Numbered from the stretch's first letter, positions 1 to 5,663 are shown. The stretch: 8,672 nt of DNA from Holosporaceae bacterium (GCA_031262635.1 JAISHN010000013.1:1-8672), one strand, 5' to 3'. The notes: a model not told the origin generated them from the sequence alone. Program-made: numbers and translations.

Positions 1-846
1 GTCCGAAGTCATGACGGCGTTTCTGTTTCTGCCGCTCTTAGTGTCTTTGATCAAAATCGAGCCGTTTCGCAAATCAACGTCGCTCCAAGTAAGATTGAAT
101 ATCTCTCCGGCTCTTAATCCGCAATGCAAAGACAGCAGAGCCATATCTCGAAGCGAGGAGCTTGCTTTAGCCAATTCCTCCAGCAGCGCCTCCGCTTCTT
201 CTTGAGACAGAAACCTCGAGCGTCTGTTATCCTCCGTCGGCTTCTTTACCTTCGCCGTCGGATTCTCTCCGTCGTATAAATCATGCGCCTTCGCGTAGTT
301 AAATACCTGCCCGACTAAAGCTAAGGCGTGAGATATTGTTTTAGGAGATTTGTGATTATCGCTCATGTATTTTTTTAGTTTTTCAATAAGAAATGGAGAG
401 ATATCTTTTATAGAAATAGTTATAAAAACTGGTTCAATCCAATTTTTATAAAGAACAGTTTCGTTTTTACATGTACGAGCCGCTTTATCTTGATACGATA
501 GTTCACTATATCGCTTAAACACGCTAGAAAAAGAAATTAATTCTTTCTCTTTTTTAGCTTCGTCTTCTCTTTTTAGCTTTTCTTTTTCTAGAGCGATTTT
601 TCTTTTTTCTTCAAGCGTTTTAGCCCCAACGCCCGTTCGCTGGTTTTCTTTCAGCTCGTTCAACCTTGCCGCCGCCTTTCGCTCAGTCCATCCTTGAGAC
701 TCCCAGCCCAATGCTTCCTCTTTTGCTTTCCCCTCTAGCCTATATCTTATCGTAAAGTATCGATCTCTTCTTACTCCGTTTTTCCTGGTCTTATGATAGT
801 AATAACGCACTCCTGGAGTCTTCGTCTTATTCCATTTCACGCTCAT
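1..846 (-). CDS. Tyrosine site-specific recombinase (integrase), C-terminus cut off by window
   Basis: The gene encodes a phage-type integrase that would cut and rejoin DNA at the tRNA attachment site. I read 282 codons from ATG at 844-846 with no stop before the left edge. Residues 10-70 (GVRYYYHKTRKNG to LNELKENQRTG) look like an N-terminal arm-type DNA-binding region. Residues 78-103 are a Lys/Glu-rich, probably coiled-coil stretch, residues 105-190 form a core-binding SAM-like domain, and the catalytic domain starts near 209 (SRFLSQEEAEALL). Arg245 in HCGLRAGEIFNLTW fits the first catalytic arginine, and Lys270 in KDTKSGRNR fits the beta-hairpin lysine. The His-X-X-Arg box and the nucleophilic tyrosine lie outside the window, so intactness is unknown. 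A GAGGA ribosome-binding site lies just ahead of the start. It sits next to the tRNA fragment, as expected for an integrase at an element boundary. Confidence 0.92.
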   Translation of the reverse strand, partial: MSVKWNKTKTPGVRYYYHKTRKNGVRRDRYFTIRYRLEGKAKEEALGWESQGWTERKAAARLNELKENQRTGVGAKTLEEKRKIALEKEKLKREDEAKKEKELISFSSVFKRYSELSYQDKAARTCKNETVLYKNWIEPVFITISIKDISPFLIEKLKKYMSDNHKSPKTISHALALVGQVFNYAKAHDLYDGENPTAKVKKPTEDNRRSRFLSQEEAEALLEELAKASSSLRDMALLSLHCGLRAGEIFNLTWSDVDLRNGSILIKDTKSGRNRNAVMTSD

Positions 847-1052
847 TAATTTCCTCGCTCCGTAAACTATGCGACCCGAAAATTTTGCTTCCCGTTTGAA
901 CGATAGGCCTTGTCTTCTCCCACTCCTCTCCCACGTTTTTACGCGATTTATGCAAAAATCCTAGGACGCTTTATGACCACATCATCGCAAATTTATTCTG
1001 CTATTACAATATAAATATTACCGTTAGGGACGCATTGAAATTATATAATTGA
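847..1052. other. Non-coding stretch between integrase and attachment site
   Basis: No convincing reading frame is present. The octamer TCTCCCAC occurs twice, at 916-923 and 927-934, exactly 11 bp (one helical turn) apart, which would suit arm-type binding of an integrase or accessory protein. A perfect 12-bp AT palindrome, AATTATATAATT, lies at 1039-1050 and almost touches the tRNA fragment. I could not pick out a credible promoter for the integrase. The functional reading is inference. Confidence 0.4.
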
Positions 1053-1102
1053 TCAGGCTCATAACCTGAAGGTCGGAGGTTCAAATCCTCCTCCCGCAAC
1101 CA
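1053..1102 (+). other. 3' fragment of initiator tRNA-Met, probable attR site
   Basis: The sequence reads as anticodon stem TCAGG, loop CTCATAA (anticodon CAT), stem CCTGA, variable loop AGGTC, T-stem GGAGG, loop TTCAAAT, stem CCTCC, acceptor TCCCGCA, A73 and an encoded CCA. The A at position 72 before ACCA is the hallmark of bacterial initiator tRNA (C1-A72 mismatch). The expected 5' acceptor strand and D-arm are absent upstream, where the sequence is AT-rich and unrelated, so this is not a functional tRNA gene. Similarity begins at the anticodon stem, a frequent crossover region for tRNA-targeting tyrosine recombinases. Confidence 0.8.
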
Positions 1103-1110
1103 ATGAAGTT

Positions 1111-1212
1111 TTAAGGAAAATCCGTCTCAAGCAGCTTCTTTCGAAGCTTCGTCCAATCTAGCGACGTTAAATCCATCGTTTTCATTCCGAGCGCCTCTTT
1201 CAACTTTATCAT
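1111..1212 (-). CDS. Possible small protein or gene remnant
   Basis: An open frame of 33 codons runs from ATG at 1210-1212 to TAA at 1111-1113. The frame stays open further upstream but then overlaps the start of rarA. The peptide (MIKLKEALGMKTMDLTSLDW, ending LLETDFP) has a helical, amphipathic character, and its codons resemble those of neighbouring genes. No clear ribosome-binding site is seen and I do not recognise a family. It may be the tail of a decayed gene at the island junction, or chance. Confidence 0.2.
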   Translation of the reverse strand: MIKLKEALGMKTMDLTSLDWTKLRKKLLETDFP

Positions 1213-1243
1213 TATGGCGCGAGTCGCTAATTTTTCATAAACC

Positions 1244-1272
1244 TTGATTACGTTTTCGAAAACTCCGACAAT
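1244..1272 (+). promoter_or_regulatory. Candidate rarA promoter with palindromic operator
   Basis: TTGATT (1244-1249) and GACAAT (1267-1272) are separated by 17 bp and lie 27 bp before the rarA start. Each box matches the sigma-70 consensus at four of six positions. The spacer contains the perfect 12-bp palindrome GTTTTCGAAAAC at 1252-1263, where a repressor would block RNA polymerase. It is not the GTTC-N7-GTTC LexA box of Alphaproteobacteria. Function is inferred. Confidence 0.4.
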
Positions 1273-1298
1273 AGAAACGGCAAATAAACGAGCGTAAG

Positions 1299-2543
1299 AT
1301 GCAGCTGTTTGAACAAACGCCGCCGTTGGCGGATAGAATTCGTCCGCGAGAATTGGAAGACCTGATCGGTCAGTCGGCCGGCGAGCGGATTTCGTCTTTC
1401 GACAATTTGCAGTCGCTGATTCTTTGGGGGCCTCCCGGGTCGGGCAAAACGTCGTTCGCAAAAATCTTAGCCAGAAAAAGCGGACTGCGATTTGAGGAAA
1501 CTTCCGCCGTTATGAGCGGAACGGCAAGGTTTAAGGCGATTTTTGACGAGCTTGCCGCCGATCCTTTGGCGAAGGTAATTCTCCTGATCGACGAGATTCA
1601 TCATCTGAACAAAAGTCAGCAAGATATTTTCCTGCCGCACCTTGAAAACGGCTCGTTGGTTCTAATTGGCACGACCACCGAGAATCCGTCGTTCGAATTG
1701 CGTCCCGCTTTGCTCTCGCGATGCAAGACCATTACTTTCGATCGGCTTCAATTGGAAGATTTAGAAAAAATCCTGCGCCGAGCCGAGGATTTTATGCAAA
1801 AAGAGCTGCCTTTGACTCCCGAAGCCCGCATACATCTTTGCCTAATGTCGGACGGCGACGGCCGGTATTTACTGAATCGAGCGGAAGAGCTATTTTCAAT
1901 GAAGGCTCGCGAAAAATTAACCGTCGACGAACTGCAAAAAATCGCTCCTAAGAGAGCGATCGTTTACGATAAAAGAGAGGAAGAGCATTACAATTTAATA
2001 AGCGCTCTCCACAAGTCTATGCGAGGATCCGACGTAGACGCGGCTTTGTATTGGCTGAACAGAATGCTTATCGGCGGCGAGGATCCGCTCTACATAGCAC
2101 GACGCGTCGTCAGATTCGCCAGCGAAGACGTGGGACTCGCCGATCCAAACGCTCTGGTTCAGGCAATCGCCGCTCGACAAACTTACGAGATGTTGGGATC
2201 GCCGGAGGGCGAGCTAGCCATTTCCAACGCCGTGATATATATGGCGACGGCGCCAAAATCGAACGCCGGATACGTCGCTTCAAGCCGAGCGAAAAATTGC
2301 GCGAAATTTTACGGCTCGCTTCCTCCGCCGAAAAAAATACGCAACGCTCCGACAAAATTAATGAAGGAATTGGGATACGCCGAAGGATACGCTTACGATC
2401 ACGACGCGGAAAACGCTTTCTCCGGCGAGAATTTTTTCCCAGACGAACTTTCGCGAAAGAAATTCTATCGTCCGGTCGAACGAGGATTCGAACGAGAGAT
2501 CAAAAAACGCGTAGACTGGTGGGATAAGCGTAGAAAGGCGTAA
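1299..2543 (+). CDS. rarA: RarA/MgsA, replication-associated recombination AAA+ ATPase
   Basis: RarA is a clamp-loader-like AAA+ ATPase, related to eukaryotic WRNIP1/Mgs1, that acts at stalled replication forks and on DNA ends with single-stranded DNA-binding protein. The 414-residue product begins with the family's LADRIRPRELEDLIGQ segment (10-25). Walker A is GPPGSGKT (44-51), Walker B is LLIDEIHHLNK (95-105), sensor 1 is GTTTENPSFEL (124-134), and the arginine finger is in LLSRC (R141). GDGRYLLN (186-193) sits in the sensor 2 region. The RarA-specific part follows: YDKREEEHYNLISALHKSMR (223-242), then GSDVDAALYWLNRML and EDVGLADP, then the tetramerisation-type C-terminus with GYAYDHD (363-369). 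It is slightly shorter than the E. coli protein, mainly at the N-terminus. ATG at 1299 is the only sensible start, though its ribosome-binding site is weak. It converges on yciA with a 10-bp gap. Confidence 0.96.
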   Translation: MQLFEQTPPLADRIRPRELEDLIGQSAGERISSFDNLQSLILWGPPGSGKTSFAKILARKSGLRFEETSAVMSGTARFKAIFDELAADPLAKVILLIDEIHHLNKSQQDIFLPHLENGSLVLIGTTTENPSFELRPALLSRCKTITFDRLQLEDLEKILRRAEDFMQKELPLTPEARIHLCLMSDGDGRYLLNRAEELFSMKAREKLTVDELQKIAPKRAIVYDKREEEHYNLISALHKSMRGSDVDAALYWLNRMLIGGEDPLYIARRVVRFASEDVGLADPNALVQAIAARQTYEMLGSPEGELAISNAVIYMATAPKSNAGYVASSRAKNCAKFYGSLPPPKKIRNAPTKLMKELGYAEGYAYDHDAENAFSGENFFPDELSRKKFYRPVERGFEREIKKRVDWWDKRRKA

Positions 2544-2553
2544 CTGTTTCTTC

Positions 2554-2943
2554 CTACTCTTCCGTCCATTTTTGTCTGACCGGACGCGGACGACGGTTTT
2601 CGTCCAAAGCGACCATCACGAACGAGCCTTTGACCGCATGCAGCTCTTCGCTTTCGCCTTTTCTCCTAATTGTCACATAGATGTTCAAAGTTACCGACGT
2701 ATTCCCGATTTTATCGATTTCCGCATATACCGAAACCTCGTCTCCAACGAAAATAGGAGCGTCGAACGTCACTTCTTTTATGGCCTTTGTCGCGATGCTG
2801 CCTCTGGCGAGCCTAGCGGCGATGCTGCCGGCGGCGATATCCATCAGCGACAGTATCCATCCGCCAAAAATGTCTCCCCATGGGTTGGTATCCGCCGGAA
2901 CGGCGATTGTTCTTGAAACAAGAACTCTTTCTTTATCAAACAT
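2554..2943 (-). CDS. yciA: YciA-type acyl-CoA thioesterase, hotdog fold
   Basis: The product hydrolyses acyl-CoA thioesters to free acid and CoA in the cytoplasm. YciA enzymes are broad-range and are thought to help recycle CoA and tune lipid metabolism. The 129-residue length is typical. The signature PADTNPWGDIFGGWILSLMD (16-35) carries the hotdog helix, and Asp35 aligns with the catalytic Asp44 of Haemophilus influenzae YciA. VTFDAPIFVGDEVSVYAEI (58-76) forms the next strands of the fold. The C-terminus is short compared with some relatives. ATG at 2941-2943 is preceded by GGAAG at a suitable distance and by a strong promoter. The gene stands alone and is convergent with rarA. Substrate preference cannot be told from sequence. 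Confidence 0.93.
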   Translation of the reverse strand: MFDKERVLVSRTIAVPADTNPWGDIFGGWILSLMDIAAGSIAARLARGSIATKAIKEVTFDAPIFVGDEVSVYAEIDKIGNTSVTLNIYVTIRRKGESEELHAVKGSFVMVALDENRRPRPVRQKWTEE

Positions 2944-2976
2944 GTTGTTTTCTTCCGTTAATGAACCGTAGCGTTA

Positions 2977-3005
2977 TATATATTGTCTTTTAATCAAAAA
3001 GTCAA
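2977..3005 (-). promoter_or_regulatory. Sigma-70 promoter of yciA
   Basis: On the minus strand TTGACT (3000-3005) and TATATA (2977-2982) are exactly 17 bp apart, followed by an A/T-rich start region. This is the best promoter match in the window. Transcription would begin near 2970, giving a leader of about 27 nt before the yciA ATG. Confidence 0.75.
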
Positions 3006-3143
3006 GAATAGACTGAAAACATTTTGCAAAATCTTAGAATCATTCGATCTTATGTTGCGACTTGTTTTTAGATTGAGAGTAGATTTCTAAATTAAGCGTT
3101 TCTTTAGGTTGCGTTAGGAAGAATTTTGTTCGTCGTCTCTTTC

Positions 3144-3213
3144 CGTCATCCTGAGCGCAGCGAAGGATCCAGACGGCGAGTACGCCGGAAAAGCGCAGCG
3201 ATCCTTCGTCGCG
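3144..3213. repeat. Dispersed intergenic inverted repeat, copy 1
   Basis: The left arm reads CGTCATCCTGAGCGCAGCG then AAGGATCC. Positions 3156-3169 (CGCAGCGAAGGATC) pair with 3200-3213 (GATCCTTCGTCGCG) with two mismatches. Inside lies a smaller perfect hairpin, CGGCG-AGTA-CGCCG (3174-3187). It begins the same way as the elements at 4754 and 8440. It lies directly after the stop of the 146-residue minus-strand gene and could end that transcript, although no T-run follows. Confidence 0.75.
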
Positions 3214-3216
3214 TTC

Positions 3217-3657
3217 TTAATACTCTGTAACCCCCTCTAAATAGAACGGACTCAATCCAAGTTCAACGCGTTTTCTATTTGCGAAAAGCGCTATGTAATT
3301 CAGAGAGCAGACCTTGTTTTTCAAAAGAAACTTAGACGCGTTCAGACGTTTTACGCATATATCTAACGACGCGAGCCAGTTTATTACTTCTTCTTCGCAA
3401 CTCCAGTTTTTAGCTTTTTCAAGCGGAATTGGGTTTCCGCTTACCTTAAAAGCGTATCGACTAAATTCGTTGCTAATAATTTTAATTTTATGTATATTAA
3501 TTTTTCTTCTTTTCAAAGGGCGATAAATTTTTACTCGATCGGGCGCCTTATAGACTGACAATTTGACTTTTTGTGTCAGAAAGCTTTTATCGCCGCTTAA
3601 CTCGCGACTTTTTCTACCGCTTCCAAAAAATAAGGCGTTTCTTTTTAAAATAACCAT
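3217..3657 (-). CDS. Hypothetical protein, 146 residues
   Basis: I do not recognise this protein. It is basic (Lys/Arg-rich, especially residues 1-60), has no signal peptide or membrane segment, and has three cysteines (87, 101, 117). The region WSCEEEVINWLASLDICVKR (85-104), then NASKFLLKNKVCSLNYIALF, looks like a folded alpha-helical domain. Codon choice is similar to neighbouring genes, which supports it being real. The start is uncertain: GGTGAG lies only 2 nt before ATG at 3655-3657, while a better-spaced GAGG precedes an ATG in another frame that stops after 18 codons. It is transcribed divergently from the XRE regulator at 3937 across a 279-bp AT-rich region, so control by that regulator is possible. 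Confidence 0.5.
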   Translation of the reverse strand: MVILKRNALFFGSGRKSRELSGDKSFLTQKVKLSVYKAPDRVKIYRPLKRRKINIHKIKIISNEFSRYAFKVSGNPIPLEKAKNWSCEEEVINWLASLDICVKRLNASKFLLKNKVCSLNYIALFANRKRVELGLSPFYLEGVTEY

Positions 3658-3721
3658 ATCTCACCATCATTTTTACCTCGACGCTCTTACTGCAAAAACA
3701 ACAAAAAATATGAAATTATTC

Positions 3722-3824
3722 AACATCATATATTAAATACAGTATGATTAAAAAAAATAACATTTTCAATATTAATTTTATATTTTATTTATAAAATAAC
3801 ATTATGTTTTTCAACAAAAATGTT
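3722..3824. promoter_or_regulatory. AT-rich divergent control region with AACAT/ATGTT motifs
   Basis: The gap 3658-3936 is extremely AT-rich and has no gene. It contains AACAT at 3722-3726 and 3759-3763, the inverted pair AACAT-T-ATGTT at 3798-3808, and ATGTT at 3820-3824. The longer 11-mer AAAATAACATT is repeated at 3754-3764 and 3793-3803. Such a cluster between a regulator and a divergent gene would fit autoregulatory operators, but AT-rich DNA gives such motifs by chance. TATACAAT at 3863-3870 is a possible -10 box for the regulator without a good -35. Confidence 0.35.
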
Positions 3825-3936
3825 AAGCAAAATTTTTTTATGCTCTAAAAAAATAATTTTTTTATACAATATGTATGGACTTTGTTTTTGTCGTTTGATA
3901 TATGTTTAACCAACGTTTATTTAGAAGAGGTTAATT

Positions 3937-4722
3937 ATGGCAAGACAGAGTTTAGCTCCAATGAAAGAAATAGATTTTAGTTCTATGGATCCGATAAATA
4001 TGAGCGTGAGCGGCAAAGTAGGCAGAAGGCGGAAAGACGCCCCGATGACTCACTTGAAATATCTGCGCAAAAGAAGCGGATACACGCTGGAAACGTTGTC
4101 GGAGATCACGAGCATTTCGATTTCGTATCTTTCCCGTTTGGAATCAGGATCAAGAAGATTGAACACCGACCTTATCAAAAGATTATCGTGCGCCTTTAGG
4201 TGCGAACCTGCGGAACTTTTGCAAGAAACGTCTCATGAAAGCAAATTAGTGTCGCCGGTAGAGTTTAGTAGAAATAGAAGACTAGATATGTCCTCGAGAG
4301 AAAGCTCCATGCCGTTGTACTACGTGACTCCAGATCCCGAAGACCAGTCGAAGCTTATGATTAAAATTTGCTCTCCGGCGGAATGGAGACAGCGTCCGGC
4401 CGAGCTTACTTCGCAGGGCGAACTGCTAGCCGTCAAAGCGGGACATTATTTTGCTCCTCACTTCAGCGCTTCTTCCACGCTGTATCTGGAGCCGTCGAGC
4501 AACTTAATTCCAGAATCCACGGTGGTCATTTTGAATAAGGGCTCGATTTTGATCAAGAAAATCTGGAGCGTAACTCCAACGTCGCTTCAATTATGCGATA
4601 TAAACGACATAGATCTATTAAAAGCGGGCAAGCTGCCGAAGGATAAGTTGATGGAAATCGACCGCCGCAACGTCGACGCGGTTTACAAGGTCGTCGGCTA
4701 CTCCGACTTCTGTATCGCTTAG
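3937..4722 (+). CDS. XRE-family regulator with LexA/CI-like C-terminal domain
   Basis: This is a probable DNA-binding repressor of 261 residues. Residues 38-95 form a Cro/CI-type helix-turn-helix: LKYLRKRSGYTLETLSEIT, then SISISYLSRLESGSRRLNTD as recognition helix and turn, then the last helices. A linker of about 65 residues follows. Residues 163-257 resemble the S24 peptidase fold of LexA and phage CI: LLAVKAGHYFAPHF where GDSMxPT would be, then TVVILNKGSILIKKIW, and the closing VYKVVGYSDF. The lysine of the ILIKKI segment is kept, but the catalytic serine position is not Ser (GHYF), so self-cleavage is unlikely and the domain may serve for dimerisation or sensing. AGAGG stands 6 nt before ATG at 3937. 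It is divergent from the unknown gene at 3217-3657. The S24 resemblance is my reading by eye and the target genes are unknown. Confidence 0.85.
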   Translation: MARQSLAPMKEIDFSSMDPINMSVSGKVGRRRKDAPMTHLKYLRKRSGYTLETLSEITSISISYLSRLESGSRRLNTDLIKRLSCAFRCEPAELLQETSHESKLVSPVEFSRNRRLDMSSRESSMPLYYVTPDPEDQSKLMIKICSPAEWRQRPAELTSQGELLAVKAGHYFAPHFSASSTLYLEPSSNLIPESTVVILNKGSILIKKIWSVTPTSLQLCDINDIDLLKAGKLPKDKLMEIDRRNVDAVYKVVGYSDFCIA

Positions 4723-4753
4723 TTCGTAGGTCGCCGCTTCAATTTCTACCCTT

Positions 4754-4788
4754 CTCGTCATCCTTAGTCGTAGACCGAGGATGACGAG
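4754..4788. repeat. Dispersed intergenic inverted repeat, copy 2 (hairpin)
   Basis: CTCGTCATCCT (4754-4764) is perfectly complementary to AGGATGACGAG (4778-4788). With a G-T pair and one mismatch the helix continues to GTC/GAC (4767-4769 with 4773-4775) around a 3-nt loop. It shares the CGTCATCCT terminus with the copies at 3144 and 8440. It follows the XRE gene by 31 nt. A T6 run at 4803-4808 is too far from the stem for a standard intrinsic terminator, though termination here is possible. Confidence 0.8.
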
Positions 4789-4880
4789 TTGCCAGTTCAG
4801 AGTTTTTTCTAGCCGGAATATGGTTTTTAATCCGATATTTGGGTTTAAAAATAGATTTTTAGAAAAATAAAACATAAAAA

Positions 4881-4912
4881 TTAACTAAAATTTAACTATC
4901 ATAAGTTATAAT
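4881..4912 (+). promoter_or_regulatory. Lipoprotein gene promoter with tandem 11-bp repeats
   Basis: TATAAT at 4907-4912 is a perfect -10 box 49 bp before the lipoprotein ATG. No good -35 is present. In its place are two adjacent 11-bp direct repeats, TTAACTAAAAT (4881-4891) and TTAACTATCAT (4892-4902), identical at nine positions. Tandem 11-bp repeats overlapping a missing -35 are typical of OmpR/PhoB-type response-regulator activation. Which regulator might bind is unknown. Confidence 0.5.
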
Positions 4913-4961
4913 TTTCTAGTAGTCTTTGAAAATTAGAATTTTAGAGAGGAGAGTCGTTTTT

Positions 4962-5399
4962 ATGAATAATATGAAAATTGGCGCGTTAGCTTTTTGTTCG
5001 CTATCGTTAGCATGTTTAATTTCTTGCGAAAAAGCAAGCGAAGAACAAGCTCCTGAAGCAAAAGAGAAAACGGAACAAGTCGCCGCGGAGAACAAGAGCG
5101 CGGACGCGGTTGCGACTGAGAAAACTGGAGCCGAAGAAGAGCGCTCGAAGGAAACGGCGGCCGATGAACATAAAGCAAAACCTGAAACCGAGGAAGTGAA
5201 ACCGGCGGAAGAGAAAACCGCGACGGCGGAGGAAGCCGCGAAGACGACTTCTGAAGAAGCTTCCGCGCCGAAAACAGAAGAGACTAAGATCGAAGAACAT
5301 AAAACGCAAGAAGGAGCCGCGACGGAAACAAAGACCGACGACTCGACTAAAACAAACGCTCCAGAATCAACGCCGACGGAAGAGCATCGCGCGGCTTAG
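4962..5399 (+). CDS. Small acidic, low-complexity lipoprotein
   Basis: The gene encodes 145 residues from ATG at 4962, with GGAGAG 8 nt upstream. A TTG at 4926 is in frame but would place that ribosome-binding site inside the gene. The N-terminus MNNMKIGALAFCSLSLACLI is a short lipoprotein signal, and the lipobox LISC predicts lipid attachment at Cys22. Glu at +2 does not give the inner-membrane retention signal (Asp), so outer-membrane sorting is likely. The mature 124 residues are almost only Glu, Lys, Ala, Thr, Ser, Asp and Pro, with no Leu, Phe, Trp, Tyr or Met and a single Ile, so they should be fully disordered. No enzyme motif is present. Possible roles are a periplasmic or surface spacer, but function is unknown. 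It stands alone between two long gaps. Confidence 0.85.
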   Translation: MNNMKIGALAFCSLSLACLISCEKASEEQAPEAKEKTEQVAAENKSADAVATEKTGAEEERSKETAADEHKAKPETEEVKPAEEKTATAEEAAKTTSEEASAPKTEETKIEEHKTQEGAATETKTDDSTKTNAPESTPTEEHRAA

Positions 5400-5405
5400 C
5401 AGACC

Positions 5406-5525
5406 TTCTGCGAGAGTCATATTTGCTTAACTTGCGCGTTTGGTAATCCAGACCTCTAAGACGGCGTTTTACTTTCGCAGAAACTCCATATATTTGGGTT
5501 AGAAGCTTAAAAACAAGAGCTAACC
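5406..5525. other. Hairpins in the gap between lipoprotein and rpmI
   Basis: The 264-bp gap holds no gene. TTCTGCGAGAGT (5406-5417) can pair with ACTTTCGCAGAA (5471-5482) over 12 positions with one G-U. GGTTAG (5497-5502) pairs perfectly with CTAACC (5520-5525), followed by GCTTTATTT, a weak terminator candidate for the lipoprotein transcript. Inverted repeats of this quality are expected about once per window by chance, so support is limited. Confidence 0.3.
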
Positions 5526-5578
5526 GCTTTATTTAGCAATCTCTTCTTTACGAATTTGTTTTATTCATTGAAATTATC

Positions 5579-5587
5579 TGCTATAGT
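5579..5587 (+). promoter_or_regulatory. Extended -10 promoter of the rpmI operon
   Basis: TGCTATAGT is an extended -10 box (TG, one base, then TATAGT, five of six to consensus). The -35 region is poor (TTTATT at 5559-5564 with 17-bp spacing). Transcription would start around 5593-5595, about 70 nt before the rpmI GTG. This is the only strong start signal seen ahead of the five-gene run. Confidence 0.6.
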
Positions 5588-5591
5588 TCGC

Positions 5592-5647
5592 CCCGACTTT
5601 ACGTAAGCGAGTTTGGCGTAGAAAGGGTATACCCGACTCGCGTTTTT
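5592..5647 (+). promoter_or_regulatory. Putative attenuator in the rpmI-rplT leader
   Basis: GCGAGTTTGG (5607-5616) pairs with CCCGACTCGC (5632-5641), with one G-U and one mismatch, and is followed by GTTTTT (5642-5647): a terminator shape between promoter and ribosome-binding site. The segment AGTTTGG can instead pair with an upstream copy of CCCGACT (5592-5598), a repeat of 5632-5638, which would break the terminator stem. The loop also holds the palindrome GGGTATACCC (5625-5634). L20 controls rpmI-rplT through leader RNA in E. coli and Bacillus, so feedback by L20 is a reasonable inference here, not shown. Confidence 0.5.
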
Positions 5648-5663
5648 AGAGATGGAGGAAAAA

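Larger units (their letters stand above)
1..1102. mobile_element. Right end of an integrated element at tRNA-fMet
   Basis: This stretch holds an integrase gene reading leftwards, about 200 bp of non-coding DNA and a 3' fragment of an initiator tRNA gene. Tyrosine recombinases commonly integrate into tRNA genes. The element's own copy of the tRNA 3' end then restores the gene at one boundary, and the displaced chromosomal 3' end remains at the other. Because the fragment reads rightwards and the integrase is on its left, the element extends left beyond the window, and an intact tRNA-fMet gene is predicted at its far end. The cargo is not visible, so phage, island or conjugative element cannot be told apart. 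Confidence 0.7.

Noticed and set aside
11..205. 64-codon plus-strand frame
   Set aside because: It lies opposite the integrase gene, whose protein has clear motifs. The plus-strand product looks like no known protein.
1021..1102. Complete tRNA-Met gene
   Set aside because: The 5' acceptor strand and D-arm are absent upstream of 1053, so only a 3' fragment is present.
2051..2527. 158-codon plus-strand frame inside rarA
   Set aside because: An Arg-rich shadow of rarA in another frame, with no independent start signal.
2572..2971. Plus-strand frames opposite yciA
   Set aside because: They overlap the full length of a gene with a clear family signature and its own promoter.
3144..3213. CRISPR-like repeat
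   Set aside because: The repeat copies are far apart, differ in length and are internally inverted, with no regular spacers.
3314..3526. 70-codon plus-strand frame with a hydrophobic end
   Set aside because: Opposite strand of the 146-residue frame, no ribosome-binding site. The hydrophobic tail comes from AT-rich codons of the other strand. It would matter only if the minus-strand frame proves false.
4618..4875. 85-codon minus-strand frame after the XRE gene
   Set aside because: It runs through the hairpin repeat at 4754 and the end of the XRE gene, with no start signal.
5016..5309. 97-codon minus-strand frame rich in Arg, Phe and Leu
   Set aside because: The complement of Glu/Lys-rich codons gives such frames automatically. 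The plus-strand lipoprotein has a signal peptide, a lipobox and a ribosome-binding site.
5400..5500. tRNA-like stretch containing TTGGTAATCC
   Set aside because: No T-arm consensus and no acceptor stem could be paired.
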